DNA of 64,000 bases, taken from positions 310,001 through 374,000 of the forward strand of contig NZ_LMCX01000001.1 in NCBI RefSeq assembly GCF_001425665.1, written 5' to 3'. A program made the translations under genes and the position numbers. Of the stretch, positions 57,499 through 64,000 are shown piece by piece. The number at the start of each line of letters is the position of its first letter. Position 1 is the stretch's first letter. Source of the stretch: Yonghaparkia sp. Root332 (GTDB taxonomy: Bacteria; Actinomycetota; Actinomycetes; Actinomycetales; Microbacteriaceae). The notes under the pieces were generated by a model that saw nothing but the letters and a program-made list of their open reading frames with translations, made no database searches and was not told the DNA's origin.

Positions 57499-57546
57499 AT
57501 GAGTCGCCTCCTGTGTCGTCGCTGCTGTTGTCGCTCGTCTCTCTGA
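57499..57546 (+). CDS. Cysteine-rich leader peptide MSRLLCRRCCCRSSL
   Basis: 15 codons, ending TGA, with four Cys including a CCC run. A -10-like TACTCT (57484-57489) lies nine bases before the ATG, so the message is leaderless or nearly so. Poly-cysteine leaders of this form act in mycobacteria as cysteine-responsive attenuators of downstream genes: ribosomes stall at Cys codons when cysteine is scarce. The regulated gene here would be the oxygenase at 57658, 111 bases downstream. A small hairpin GCATCC/GGATGC (57603-57623) lies between. Confidence 0.8.
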   Translation: MSRLLCRRCCCRSSL

Positions 57547-57657
57547 CCGACCAGCACCCTCCGCGCATCCCCGCGCTCCCTCGACGACACTCGCGGCCGA
57601 CCGCATCCTGACAGAACGGATGCCCGTCGCCGCCCGCTGCGAAAGGCACCGCTCATC

Positions 57658-58677
57658 ATGTCCACGACCCCCGCTTCCGCCCTCACCCTCCCCGTGCTCG
57701 ACCTGTCCCTCCTCGACGGGACGGACGCCGACGCCGCGCGCTTCCGCGACGAGCTGCGCCGCGCGACGCACGAGGTCGGCTTCTTCTACCTCGTCGGCCA
57801 CGGGGTCCCGGCCGAGCTCATCGCCCGCGCGTTCGACACGGCTCGCGCCTTCTTCGCCCTCCCGGAGGAGGACAAGCTCGCGATCGAGAACGTCACGAGC
57901 CCGCACTTCCGCGGCTACACGCGCATGGGCGGCGAGCAGACGCTCGGGCAGACCGACTGGCGCGAGCAGATCGACATCGGCGCCGAGCGCCCCGCGGTGC
58001 CGCTCACCGAGGGCGTCGAGCGCTACTGGGCCCTGGAGGGACCGAACCTGTGGCCCGAGGCGCTGCCCGAGCTGCGCGAGGTGTCGGAGGAGTGGATCGC
58101 CCGCCTCGACGCGATCGGCACGCGCCTGCTGCGCGCCTGGGCGGAGGCCCTCGGCGCTCCGGCCGACACCTTCGACGCGGCCTTCGCGAACTCCTCCCCG
58201 CACCTGAAGATCGCCCGCTACCCCGGCGTCGACGCGCCCGAGCCGGCCCAGGGCGTCGGCGCCCACAAGGACCTCGGCGTGCTCACCCTCCTCTACGTCG
58301 AGGAGGGCCGCGGCGGCCTGCAGGTCGAGAAGGACGGCGCCTGGATCGACGCGCCCCCGATCGACGGCGCCTTCGTCGTCAACATCGGCGAGCTTCTCGA
58401 GATCGCCACCGACGGCTACCTCAAGGCCACCAAGCACCGCGTGCTCTCCCCCGCGCCGGGCACCGAGCGCATCTCGATCCCGTACTTCCACGGCCCGGCC
58501 CTCGACGCCGAGGTGCCCACGATCACTCTGCCCCCGGGGCTCGCCGCCGAGGCCCCCGGAGTCGACCGCGACCCGGCGAACCCGCTGCACCCCGTCTTCG
58601 GCCGCAACTGGCTCAAGAGCCGCGTGCGCGCGCACCGCAACGTCGTCGAGACGCAGTACCCCGACTGGCTCCAGTGA
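57658..58677 (+). CDS. Isopenicillin-N-synthase-like 2-oxoglutarate/Fe(II) oxygenase
   Basis: 339 residues. N-terminal DIOX_N domain (VGFFYLVGHGVPAELIARAF), then the jelly-roll with iron ligands HKD in VGAHKDLGVLTLLYVEE and the second His in YLKATKHRVLSPAPGTERISIPYF, where RIS provides the 2-oxoglutarate-binding Arg. Family members in bacteria are not antibiotic synthases by default. A cysteine-attenuation leader in front suggests a role in sulfur supply, e.g. oxidation of an organosulfur compound; that is inference. Confidence 0.9.
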   Translation: MSTTPASALTLPVLDLSLLDGTDADAARFRDELRRATHEVGFFYLVGHGVPAELIARAFDTARAFFALPEEDKLAIENVTSPHFRGYTRMGGEQTLGQTDWREQIDIGAERPAVPLTEGVERYWALEGPNLWPEALPELREVSEEWIARLDAIGTRLLRAWAEALGAPADTFDAAFANSSPHLKIARYPGVDAPEPAQGVGAHKDLGVLTLLYVEEGRGGLQVEKDGAWIDAPPIDGAFVVNIGELLEIATDGYLKATKHRVLSPAPGTERISIPYFHGPALDAEVPTITLPPGLAAEAPGVDRDPANPLHPVFGRNWLKSRVRAHRNVVETQYPDWLQ

Positions 58678-58849
58678 GCGGGTCGAGAGGTCGCTGACCC
58701 CCCTGTCGGGTGCCCCCCGAACGTAGGCTCCCCCTAGTGGGGGATGACCGCTCCCGGGCCGGCCACTACCGTCGTGGTAGCGGCACAGATCCGGGGGGAT
58801 CGTACGTGACGCTTCACTGGGGGGCACGACTTCGGTCGGTGCACACTGC

Positions 58850-58875
58850 TTCCCCGGCTCGGGGGAGCCGGGGAG
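58850..58875. terminator. GC-rich hairpin downstream of the oxygenase
   Basis: TTCCCCGGCTC-GGGG-GAGCCGGGGAG: 11-bp stem (one G-T pair), no T-run. It lies 173 bases after the oxygenase stop and 76 before the next gene. A smaller hairpin TCCCCC-TAGT-GGGGGA is at 58729-58744. No gene is seen in 58678-58951. Confidence 0.5.
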
Positions 58876-58951
58876 CAGGGCCCGCCTCTTCGGCCCGCTC
58901 TCGTCGGGCATCCTGGCTAGGCTCGTTCCGCACCCCGCGGAGAGGACGAGC

Positions 58952-59914
58952 ATGCGCGCGATCGTGATGACCGAGACCGGCGGCCCCGAGGTCCTGCAGG
59001 CGACGGATGCTCCGCCTCCCGCCCCGGCGCCTGGCGAGGTGCTCGTCCGAACGCACGCCTCCGGGGTCAACTTCATCGAGATCTACCAGCGCTCCGGCGG
59101 CTACCCGGTGGGTCGGCCCTTCACTCCGGGCTCGGAGGCCTCCGGCGTCGTCGAGCAGCTCGGCGAGGGCGTCACGACCCTGCGCGTCGGCGACCGCGTG
59201 ACGACGTGCGAGGCGCGCGGCACCTACGCCGAGCGCTTCACGGTCGCGGCCGACCGCGCGGTCGTCGTGCCCGACGGGGTCGACCTCGACACCGCGGCCG
59301 CGCTGCCGCTGCAGGGCATCACTGCCCACTACCTGTCGACGTCGGTCGCGCATCCCGGCCCGGGCGAGACGGTGCTGCTGCACGCGGGCGCCGGCGGCGT
59401 CGGGCTGCTGCTCACGCAGCTGCTCGCCGCGCGCGACGTGCGCGTCATCACGACGACATCCGACGACGAGAAGGCCGCGCTCAGCCGCGCGGCCGGCGCG
59501 TGGCGGACGATCCCGTACGAGGGCTTCACCGAGACCGTGCGCGAGCTCACCGACGGCGACGGCGTGCCGGTCGTCTACGACGGCGTCGGCCGCGCGAGCT
59601 TCGACGGCTCGCTCGCGGCGCTCGCCGTGCGCGGCCTGCTCGTGCTGTTCGGCGCCGCGAGCGGGCCGGTGCCGCCGTTCGAGCTCCAGCGCCTGAACTC
59701 GGGCGGCTCGCTGAGCGTGACCCGCCCGACGATCGGGCACTTCCTCCGCACCGCCGACGAGCGCGCCTGGCGCTACCGCGACCTGTTCGCCTCGCTCGCG
59801 GCGGGCGAGCTCGACGTGCGCGTCGGCGCCCGCTTCCCGCTCGCCGAGGCCGGGGCGGCGCAGGCCGCGCTCGCGAGCCGCAGCACGACGGGGAAAGTGC
59901 TGCTCACGCCGTAG
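58952..59914 (+). CDS. Zinc-less quinone oxidoreductase (MDR family)
   Basis: 320 residues. Opens MRAIVMTETGGPEVLQ; GVNFIEIYQRSGGYPV and PFTPGSEASGVVEQLGEGV are the QOR signature; NADPH fold VLLHAGAGGVGLLLTQLLAARD. Ends AALASRSTTGKVLL. No zinc ligands. Reduces quinones or enones with NADPH. Probably monocistronic. Confidence 0.92.
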   Translation: MRAIVMTETGGPEVLQATDAPPPAPAPGEVLVRTHASGVNFIEIYQRSGGYPVGRPFTPGSEASGVVEQLGEGVTTLRVGDRVTTCEARGTYAERFTVAADRAVVVPDGVDLDTAAALPLQGITAHYLSTSVAHPGPGETVLLHAGAGGVGLLLTQLLAARDVRVITTTSDDEKAALSRAAGAWRTIPYEGFTETVRELTDGDGVPVVYDGVGRASFDGSLAALAVRGLLVLFGAASGPVPPFELQRLNSGGSLSVTRPTIGHFLRTADERAWRYRDLFASLAAGELDVRVGARFPLAEAGAAQAALASRSTTGKVLLTP

Positions 59915-60023
59915 CGGCGGCTGGCTCGTGATGCCCTCGGGGCTTACATGCTGCTGATGGGCCGACCATAACGATTCCTCGATTCCGCGCGGGGGCTAGG
60001 GTGAGGCGACCGAGAGGCGACGC

Positions 60024-60884
60024 ATGTCGAAGAAGACGAAGAAGCACGGCACGAATGTGAAGCGCGTGCCGAAGAAGCTCTACGAGGCGGAGCTCGAGCG
60101 CCTGCAGATCGAGCTCGTCGAGATGCAGCAGTGGGTCATCGCGACCGGCGCCCGCATCCTCGTCATCTTCGAGGGCCGCGACGCCGCCGGCAAGGGCGGC
60201 GCGATCAAGCGCGTCATGCAGTACCTCAACCCGCGGCACGCCCGCGTCGTCGCGCTGCCGCAGCCCTCCGAGCGTGAGAAGGGGCAGTGGTACTTCCAGC
60301 GCTACGTCGAGCGGTTGCCGACCAAGGGCGAGATCGTGCTCATGGATCGCTCCTGGTACAACCGCGCCGGCGTCGAGCGCGTCATGGGGTACTGCACCGA
60401 TGAGGAGTACCACCGGTTCCTCCACCAGGTGCCCGTCGTCGAGCGGATGCTCGTGGAGGACGGCATCACCCTCATCAAGTACTGGTTCTCGGTGTCGGAC
60501 GAGGTGCAGCAGGAGCGCTTCACGTCTCGACTCGAGGACCCGATGCGGCGGTGGAAGCTGTCGCCGACCGACCTCGAGTCGATCCATCGCTGGGAGGACT
60601 ACTCGCGGGCGAAGGATGCCATGTTCGACGCCACGGACATCCCCGAAGCGCCCTGGTGGACGATCGAGAGTGACGACAAGCGGGCCTCGCGCCTCAATTC
60701 GATCGCCCATCTGCTCAGCCAGATCGACTACCACCGCACCGAGCCGGAGCCGGTGGAGATCCCCGACCGGCCGGAGGCCACCGACTACGAGCGCCCGCCC
60801 CGCGATGACCATCAGTTCGTGCCGGACATCGCGGCGAAGCTCGTGAAGAAGGCGAAGAAGAGCAAGAAGGGGGAGGCGTCATGA
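60024..60884 (+). CDS. ppk2: Polyphosphate kinase 2 (class I), second copy
   Basis: 286 residues. EMQQWVIATGARILVIFEGRDAAGKGGAIKR contains Walker A (GRDAAGKGG); also LPQPSEREKGQWYFQRYV, MDRSWYNRAGVERVMGYC and SPTDLESIHRWEDYSRAKD, the one-domain class I pattern. Lys-rich at both ends. Makes NTP from NDP and polyphosphate or the reverse. Overlaps the lipid-kinase gene as ATGA. Confidence 0.93.
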   Translation: MSKKTKKHGTNVKRVPKKLYEAELERLQIELVEMQQWVIATGARILVIFEGRDAAGKGGAIKRVMQYLNPRHARVVALPQPSEREKGQWYFQRYVERLPTKGEIVLMDRSWYNRAGVERVMGYCTDEEYHRFLHQVPVVERMLVEDGITLIKYWFSVSDEVQQERFTSRLEDPMRRWKLSPTDLESIHRWEDYSRAKDAMFDATDIPEAPWWTIESDDKRASRLNSIAHLLSQIDYHRTEPEPVEIPDRPEATDYERPPRDDHQFVPDIAAKLVKKAKKSKKGEAS

Positions 60885-61882
60885 CAGCCGATTCGACGAA
60901 CGGGCCCGCCGACCGCCGCCGCGTCGCCGCTGTCGTGTACAACCCCATCAAGGTCGACCTGCCGGCCATCAAGGCCGTGGTGGCAGAGGAGGAGTCCGCC
61001 GCAGGGTGGGGGACCACGCTGTGGTTCGAGACCTCGGAGGAGGATCCGGGCCAGGGCGCCACCGAAGCGGCCCTCGCCGAGGGCGCGGAGATGATCATCG
61101 TCGCAGGCGGCGACGGCACCGTGCGCGCCGTCGCCGAGGCGGTGCACGAGCACGGAGTGACGCTCGCCCTGCTCCCCTCGGGCACGGGCAACCTGCTCGC
61201 GCGCAACCTCAAGCTCACGCTCGACGACCTCGAGCACTCCATCCACTCCGCCTTCACCGGCGACGATCGCGCGATCGACCTCGGGATGATCGAGATCCGC
61301 CGTGCGGACTCCTCTGTCGACCGGCATGCGTACCTGGTGATGGCGGGGCTCGGGCTCGACGCTCAGATGCTCGCCAACACCGACGAGGAGCTCAAGGCGA
61401 AGGTCGGTTGGCTGGCTTACGTCAAAGCGATCGCCATCGCGTTGAAGGACGACAACCAGCTGCGCATCCGCTACAAGCTCGACGGCGGCCGATCGAAGTC
61501 GATGCGCGCGCACACCGTCATCGTCGGCAACTGCGGCACTCTGCAGGCCAACGTGCTGCTCATGCCCGACGCCGCCGTCGATGACGGAAAACTGGACATC
61601 GTGCTCCTGCGCCCCGAGGGCTTCGTCAACTGGGTGCAGGTGTTCACCAAGATCGTGTGGGAGAACGGAGTGCTCAGCCGCACGAGACTCGGTCGGAAGC
61701 TGCGCACCGACGAGGTCAAGGCCCTCAACTACCTCAAGGGCTCCCGTTTCACGCTCACGGTCGAGAAGCCCGAGCTGATCGAGCTCGACGGCGATGAGTT
61801 CGGCGAGGCGGTGGCGTTCCGCACCTGGGTGGAGGCCGGGGGCCTCACCGTGAAGGTGCCCGCCGAGTCATCGGAGGACTGA
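60881..61882 (+). CDS. Diacylglycerol/lipid kinase family protein
   Basis: 333 residues. DAGK catalytic motifs: AEMIIVAGGDGTVRAVAEAV (GGDGT), LALLPSGTGNLLARNL (GTGN), and YLVMAGLGLDAQML. A C-terminal beta domain (RIRYKLDGG, HTVIVGNCGT, LMPDAAVDDGKLDIVLL) completes the YegS-like fold. Phosphorylates diacylglycerol or a related lipid with ATP. Coupled to ppk2. Confidence 0.92.
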   Translation: MTADSTNGPADRRRVAAVVYNPIKVDLPAIKAVVAEEESAAGWGTTLWFETSEEDPGQGATEAALAEGAEMIIVAGGDGTVRAVAEAVHEHGVTLALLPSGTGNLLARNLKLTLDDLEHSIHSAFTGDDRAIDLGMIEIRRADSSVDRHAYLVMAGLGLDAQMLANTDEELKAKVGWLAYVKAIAIALKDDNQLRIRYKLDGGRSKSMRAHTVIVGNCGTLQANVLLMPDAAVDDGKLDIVLLRPEGFVNWVQVFTKIVWENGVLSRTRLGRKLRTDEVKALNYLKGSRFTLTVEKPELIELDGDEFGEAVAFRTWVEAGGLTVKVPAESSED

Positions 61883-61895
61883 GGAGCCGCCGCCA

Positions 61896-62803
61896 TCAGG
61901 GCCGCCGCACCACCTCGCGGAGAGCCGCGACGATTACCCGCCGCGCCCTCGCACCCTCGCGGGTGGGCAGCAGCGGGTAGACGTGCAGTTGTCCGGCGAT
62001 CTCCGTGAACGCGACCTCGACGCCGGCCGCGCGGGCCTTCGCCACGAGCAGATGGGCGTCGGGATTGAGTACGTCGCGGGTTCCGGTGAGCACGGTCAAC
62101 GGCCCGAGCCCGGCGAAATCGCCGAACAGCGGGCTGACGACGGGGTCGGTGAGCTCACGGTCGCCTCGCCAGAGGTCGGAGAGCACCTGGCCGCCCGGCA
62201 CGCCGAGCCATGGGTCGGTGGGCTGCACCTCGGGGATGCGCGGGTTGCTCCAGCTCAGATCGACGGCCGGCGAGATCAGCACCGTCACGGGCAGTGCGAT
62301 GCCGTCGTCGCGCAGGGCCAGCGCCGTGCTGAGTCCGATCTGACCACCCGCGGAGTCTCCGGCGAGGCAGGTCGGGCCGTAGCGCTCCCGGTTCTCGACG
62401 ACGAGGGCCGCGACCCGCTCGGTGACCTCGGCCGCCGTGCCGAACGGCACCAGCGGGGAGATCGGAAGCGAGACGACCGTGGCGGATTCTGCCGCGATCT
62501 GGGCCGCCAGCTGCCAGTGCTGCAGTGCGATCTCGTTCACCCAGCCGCCGCCGTGGGCGTACACGACGCTGCCCACCGGGCTGCTGAGAGTCGGCGTGAT
62601 CGTGTAGATCGGCCGTCCGCCGTCGGTGCGCACGTCGATGCGCACGTCGGGTCGCAGCCGCGCCGGCGGGCCGTAGCGCGCCGGCCGCAACGCCCGCTCG
62701 CGCACGCGGCGGCGAGCGCCCGCGGCGGTGATGAAGGTGCGGTGCCCAGTCGCCCGCAGGCGACGGCAGCGGCAACCTTCAGCGCAAGAGTCGCGCGAGC
62801 CAT
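61896..62803 (-). pseudogene. Alpha/beta-hydrolase (esterase/lipase), frameshifted
   Basis: The C-terminal ~240 residues are intact: SVVYAHGGGWVNEIALQHW (HGGG oxyanion), nucleophile elbow CLAGDSAGGQIGLSTALAL, Asp in VLTGTRDVLNPDAHLL, His in GQLHVYPLLP. Upstream, the natural N-terminus (MARATLALKVAAAVACGRLG at 62803 downward) is in another frame; a one-base loss near 62740 would join LGTAP to FITAAGARRRV. An ATG in the esterase fragment's last codons opens it. A restart at an internal GTG before RERALRPARYGPP is possible, so some product may survive; an assembly error is the alternative. Confidence 0.7.
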
Positions 62804-63396
62804 CGGTACTTCTCGACCTGGTGAAACTCCTGCCCGCCCTCGTGGTCATTGAACGGGTAGACCGCCATCGACTTGGGGCCCCCGTACCGGTTGTAGGCGG
62901 CATACACGGTCGAGGGCGGACACGTGGCGTCCATGAGGGCGACGGAGAACAAGGCTGACGCCGTGGCGCGCGAGGCGAGAGACGCGCCATCGACATGAGA
63001 CAGCGTGCGCAAGATCCGCTCGGCGTGGTCGCGGTTCACGCTGAGGTAGCGCGAAATCTCGCGGTACGGGTCGCGGTCACTGACCGTGATCGCTCGGCCG
63101 AAGTGGCACAGGAACGGCACGTCGATGAGCGCCCCAACGGGCACGTCGCTGAGGCTCGCAGCAGCCAGCGCCAGCCCGCCCCCCTGGCTGCCCCCGGCCA
63201 CAACGATGCGAGCCGGGTCGACGTGCACCGATTCGGCGACCGCGGTGATCGCCCGCACCGCATCCACGTAGACCCGGCGGTAGTAATACCGCTCCGGGTC
63301 GAGAATTCCCTCGGTCGTTTGGCCGGGCACCGCGTTCGAGAGCGACGAGTGATGAGGGTCGGGGGTCGCTCCCGGCGTGTTCGTGCCCGTCGTCAT
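62779..63396 (-). pseudogene. Acetylxylan esterase / cephalosporin-C deacetylase fragment (AXE1 C-terminal part)
   Basis: About 205 residues: GTNTPGATPDPHHSSLSN, YYYRRVYVDAVRAITAVAES, nucleophile elbow IVVAGGSQGGGLALAAA, VPFLCHFGRAI, YLSVNRDHAERILRTLSHVDG, ALMDATCPPSTVYAAYN and PFNDHEGGQEFHQ. These are the second half of AXE1 enzymes of ~320 residues. The first ~110 residues, with the lid and oxyanion region, are missing. ATG 63396 opens just before the homology; the open frame continues upstream into unrelated sequence up to the terC stub. Confidence 0.8.
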
Positions 63397-63600
63397 AGGA
63401 CGCCCGGGGTTGACGCGGATCGAGGACGCGTCCCTGGGTGGGTTCCGCCTACGCCGCGGCACATCAAGCTTCGGGGATCGTTGGGGTCGTGCATCGATCA
63501 GGAACCGGAGAACTACAGGCCTGACCGACACCCGAACGTGATGGCTAACCGACATGCGCCGTAGGGCAACCCTTGTGTTACTGAGCCCGCCGGATCTAGC
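63397..63600. other. Joining segment of unknown origin
   Basis: About 200 bases between the esterase fragment and the terC stub. No gene, tRNA or complete insertion sequence is recognised. GC is clearly lower than in the rest of the window, and the frame translates to low-complexity Arg/Val/Pro text. It is probably what remains of an inserted or rearranged piece. Confidence 0.5.
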
Positions 63601-63663
63601 GACGAAGAACGCGATCGTGACCGCGATGGTGATGATCCAGATGAGGGGCGTGACGCCCTCAGG
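63601..63663 (-). pseudogene. 5' stub of a terC gene
   Basis: Codons read EGVTPLIWIITIAVTIAFFV, matching the first helix of TerC/Alx membrane proteins, which normally continue YEFFAHVRKPHEP. Here the similarity stops after FFV and becomes unrelated sequence. No proper start codon remains, though AAGGAG lies just upstream. Confidence 0.6.
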
Positions 63664-63672
63664 GGTGCTCCT

Positions 63673-63786
63673 TGGTCAGTCAATGAATGACCAGGGTCAC
63701 TTCCACCCCGGCGAACCAGGGCAAGCCGCCCGGGGCACGAAGGCGTGCTCGTAGTGACGAGTCCGCTTCGAAGGAGTACTCCCCTT
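63673..63786 (-). ncRNA. yybP-ykoY-like manganese riboswitch
   Basis: Minus strand begins AAGGGGAGTACTCC, close to the conserved AAGGGGAGUAG of the family. It has CTCGTCACTACGAG (second helix/loop), a GC-rich third stem, and ends TGGAAGTGACCCT, where CCCT (63693-63696) can pair with AGGG (63782-63785) to close P1. A hairpin TGGTCA...TGACCA (63673-63693) next to AAGGAG can act as the expression platform, competing with P1. Such RNAs control terC-type and Mn-export genes. Identified by eye only. Confidence 0.65.
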
Positions 63787-63863
63787 GATTCGCCGATCGT
63801 AGCGTGCCGAGTGCCGCACGGCGGAGTCGTTCCGTCGTGCGACACTCGGGTCAGTTCGTCGAA

Positions 63864-64000
63864 TTACTTCCGCACGGTCGGGATCGAGCCGGTGCGACGG
63901 TTGATCTCGTCAGCCACCGCGATCGCGTCACCCGCCGGCGCAGTCGACTTAGCATCGGGCCGCGCCGCGAACAGGTAGATCGCGCCCGTGCCCAGCACGA
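63864..64000 (-). CDS. C-terminus of a hypothetical membrane-associated protein
   Basis: 5' end lies beyond the window. About 45 residues: LGTGAIYLFAARPDAK, then APAGDAIAVADEINRRTGSI, ending PTVRK and TAA. The start of the visible part is hydrophobic and may be the end of a membrane helix. Codon third positions are GC-rich, so this is real coding sequence. Family not recognised. Confidence 0.65.
   Translation of the reverse strand, partial: VLGTGAIYLFAARPDAKSTAPAGDAIAVADEINRRTGSIPTVRK

Noticed and set aside
58710-58967. 85-codon ORF after the oxygenase gene
   Set aside because: It crosses two hairpins and overlaps the quinone oxidoreductase start; composition is not protein-like.
63513-63845. 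110-codon minus-strand ORF over the riboswitch region
   Set aside because: Ser/Arg-rich frame overlapping the riboswitch and terC stub in the wrong frame.

Overview
The window reads as chromosome of a high-GC Gram-positive actinobacterium, most likely of the family Microbacteriaceae. The evidence is the very high GC content with dense GTG/ATG starts and 1-4 base GTGA/ATGA gene overlaps, a menaquinone pathway (men genes) rather than ubiquinone, cytochrome c maturation of the ResBC/CcdA type, MaoC-pair plus murB synteny, an FprA-type reductase, PPK2 kinases, and small families (a tandem DUF7882 pair, DUF4229, a probable DUF6186 protein) that I associate with this group. The family assignment is inference from gene content; no 16S rRNA is present. 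There are no complete insertion sequences, prophages or CRISPR arrays.

Layout. 1-2222: end of an ABC-2 exporter permease followed by a DesK/NarL-type two-component system. 2241-4234: murB and two MaoC-type dehydratases. 4321-5451: a phosphotransferase preceded by a tiny 27-codon peptide gene with its own operator-promoter, strong ribosome binding site and hairpin. 5609-7186: a hypothetical protein, a LysE exporter and tRNA-Met/tRNA-Thr. 7280-18625: a maltodextrin locus (GH13 enzyme, malG, malF, malE, divergent alpha-glucosidase and a LacI regulator), with an M23 peptidase, an inositol monophosphatase and tRNA-Tyr between. 18678-23245: yajQ, an MFS transporter, cardiolipin synthase, DUF1801, and a repeat-bearing stretch leading to a truncated AbiEi-like gene. 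23242-35452: FprA, a polyprenyl diphosphate synthase and menG, menF, menD, menA, menE, menB and menC, interspersed with a PPK2 and small membrane proteins. 35460-41705: a giant cell-surface amylopullulanase. 42061-46744: cytochrome c biogenesis genes. 46835-54163: archaeal-type AspRS, an mhqOD-like pair, several hydrolases, membrane proteins and two DUF7882 paralogues. 54264-57274: a CopB-type ATPase with a CsoR-like operator and a TetR regulator. 57499-61882: a polycysteine leader peptide ahead of an IPNS-like oxygenase, a quinone oxidoreductase, a second PPK2 and a lipid kinase. 61896-64000: a decayed segment with a frameshifted hydrolase, an acetylxylan-esterase fragment, and a manganese-type riboswitch stranded in front of a terC stub.

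How the parts work together. The clearest network is starch/maltodextrin use. The surface amylopullulanase cuts starch and pullulan, MalEFG imports the dextrins, and two cytoplasmic GH13 enzymes finish them. Near-identical LacI-type operators (core TGCAAGCGCTTCCA or TGCAAGCGTTTGCA) stand in front of malE, the alpha-glucosidase, the LacI gene and the amylopullulanase, so one regulator probably controls all of them. No transport ATPase is in the window; a shared one elsewhere is expected. The men genes and the cytochrome c genes together describe a menaquinone/cytochrome c respiratory chain.

The most interesting items are (1) the 27-residue CESCQ-ending peptide with a perfect 24-bp palindrome over its promoter, (2) the MSRLLCRRCCC leader peptide ahead of an oxygenase not normally called a cysteine gene, (3) the orphaned manganese riboswitch joined to foreign sequence, (4) a double palindrome inserted in frame in menB, and (5) a 68-bp palindromic intergenic element.
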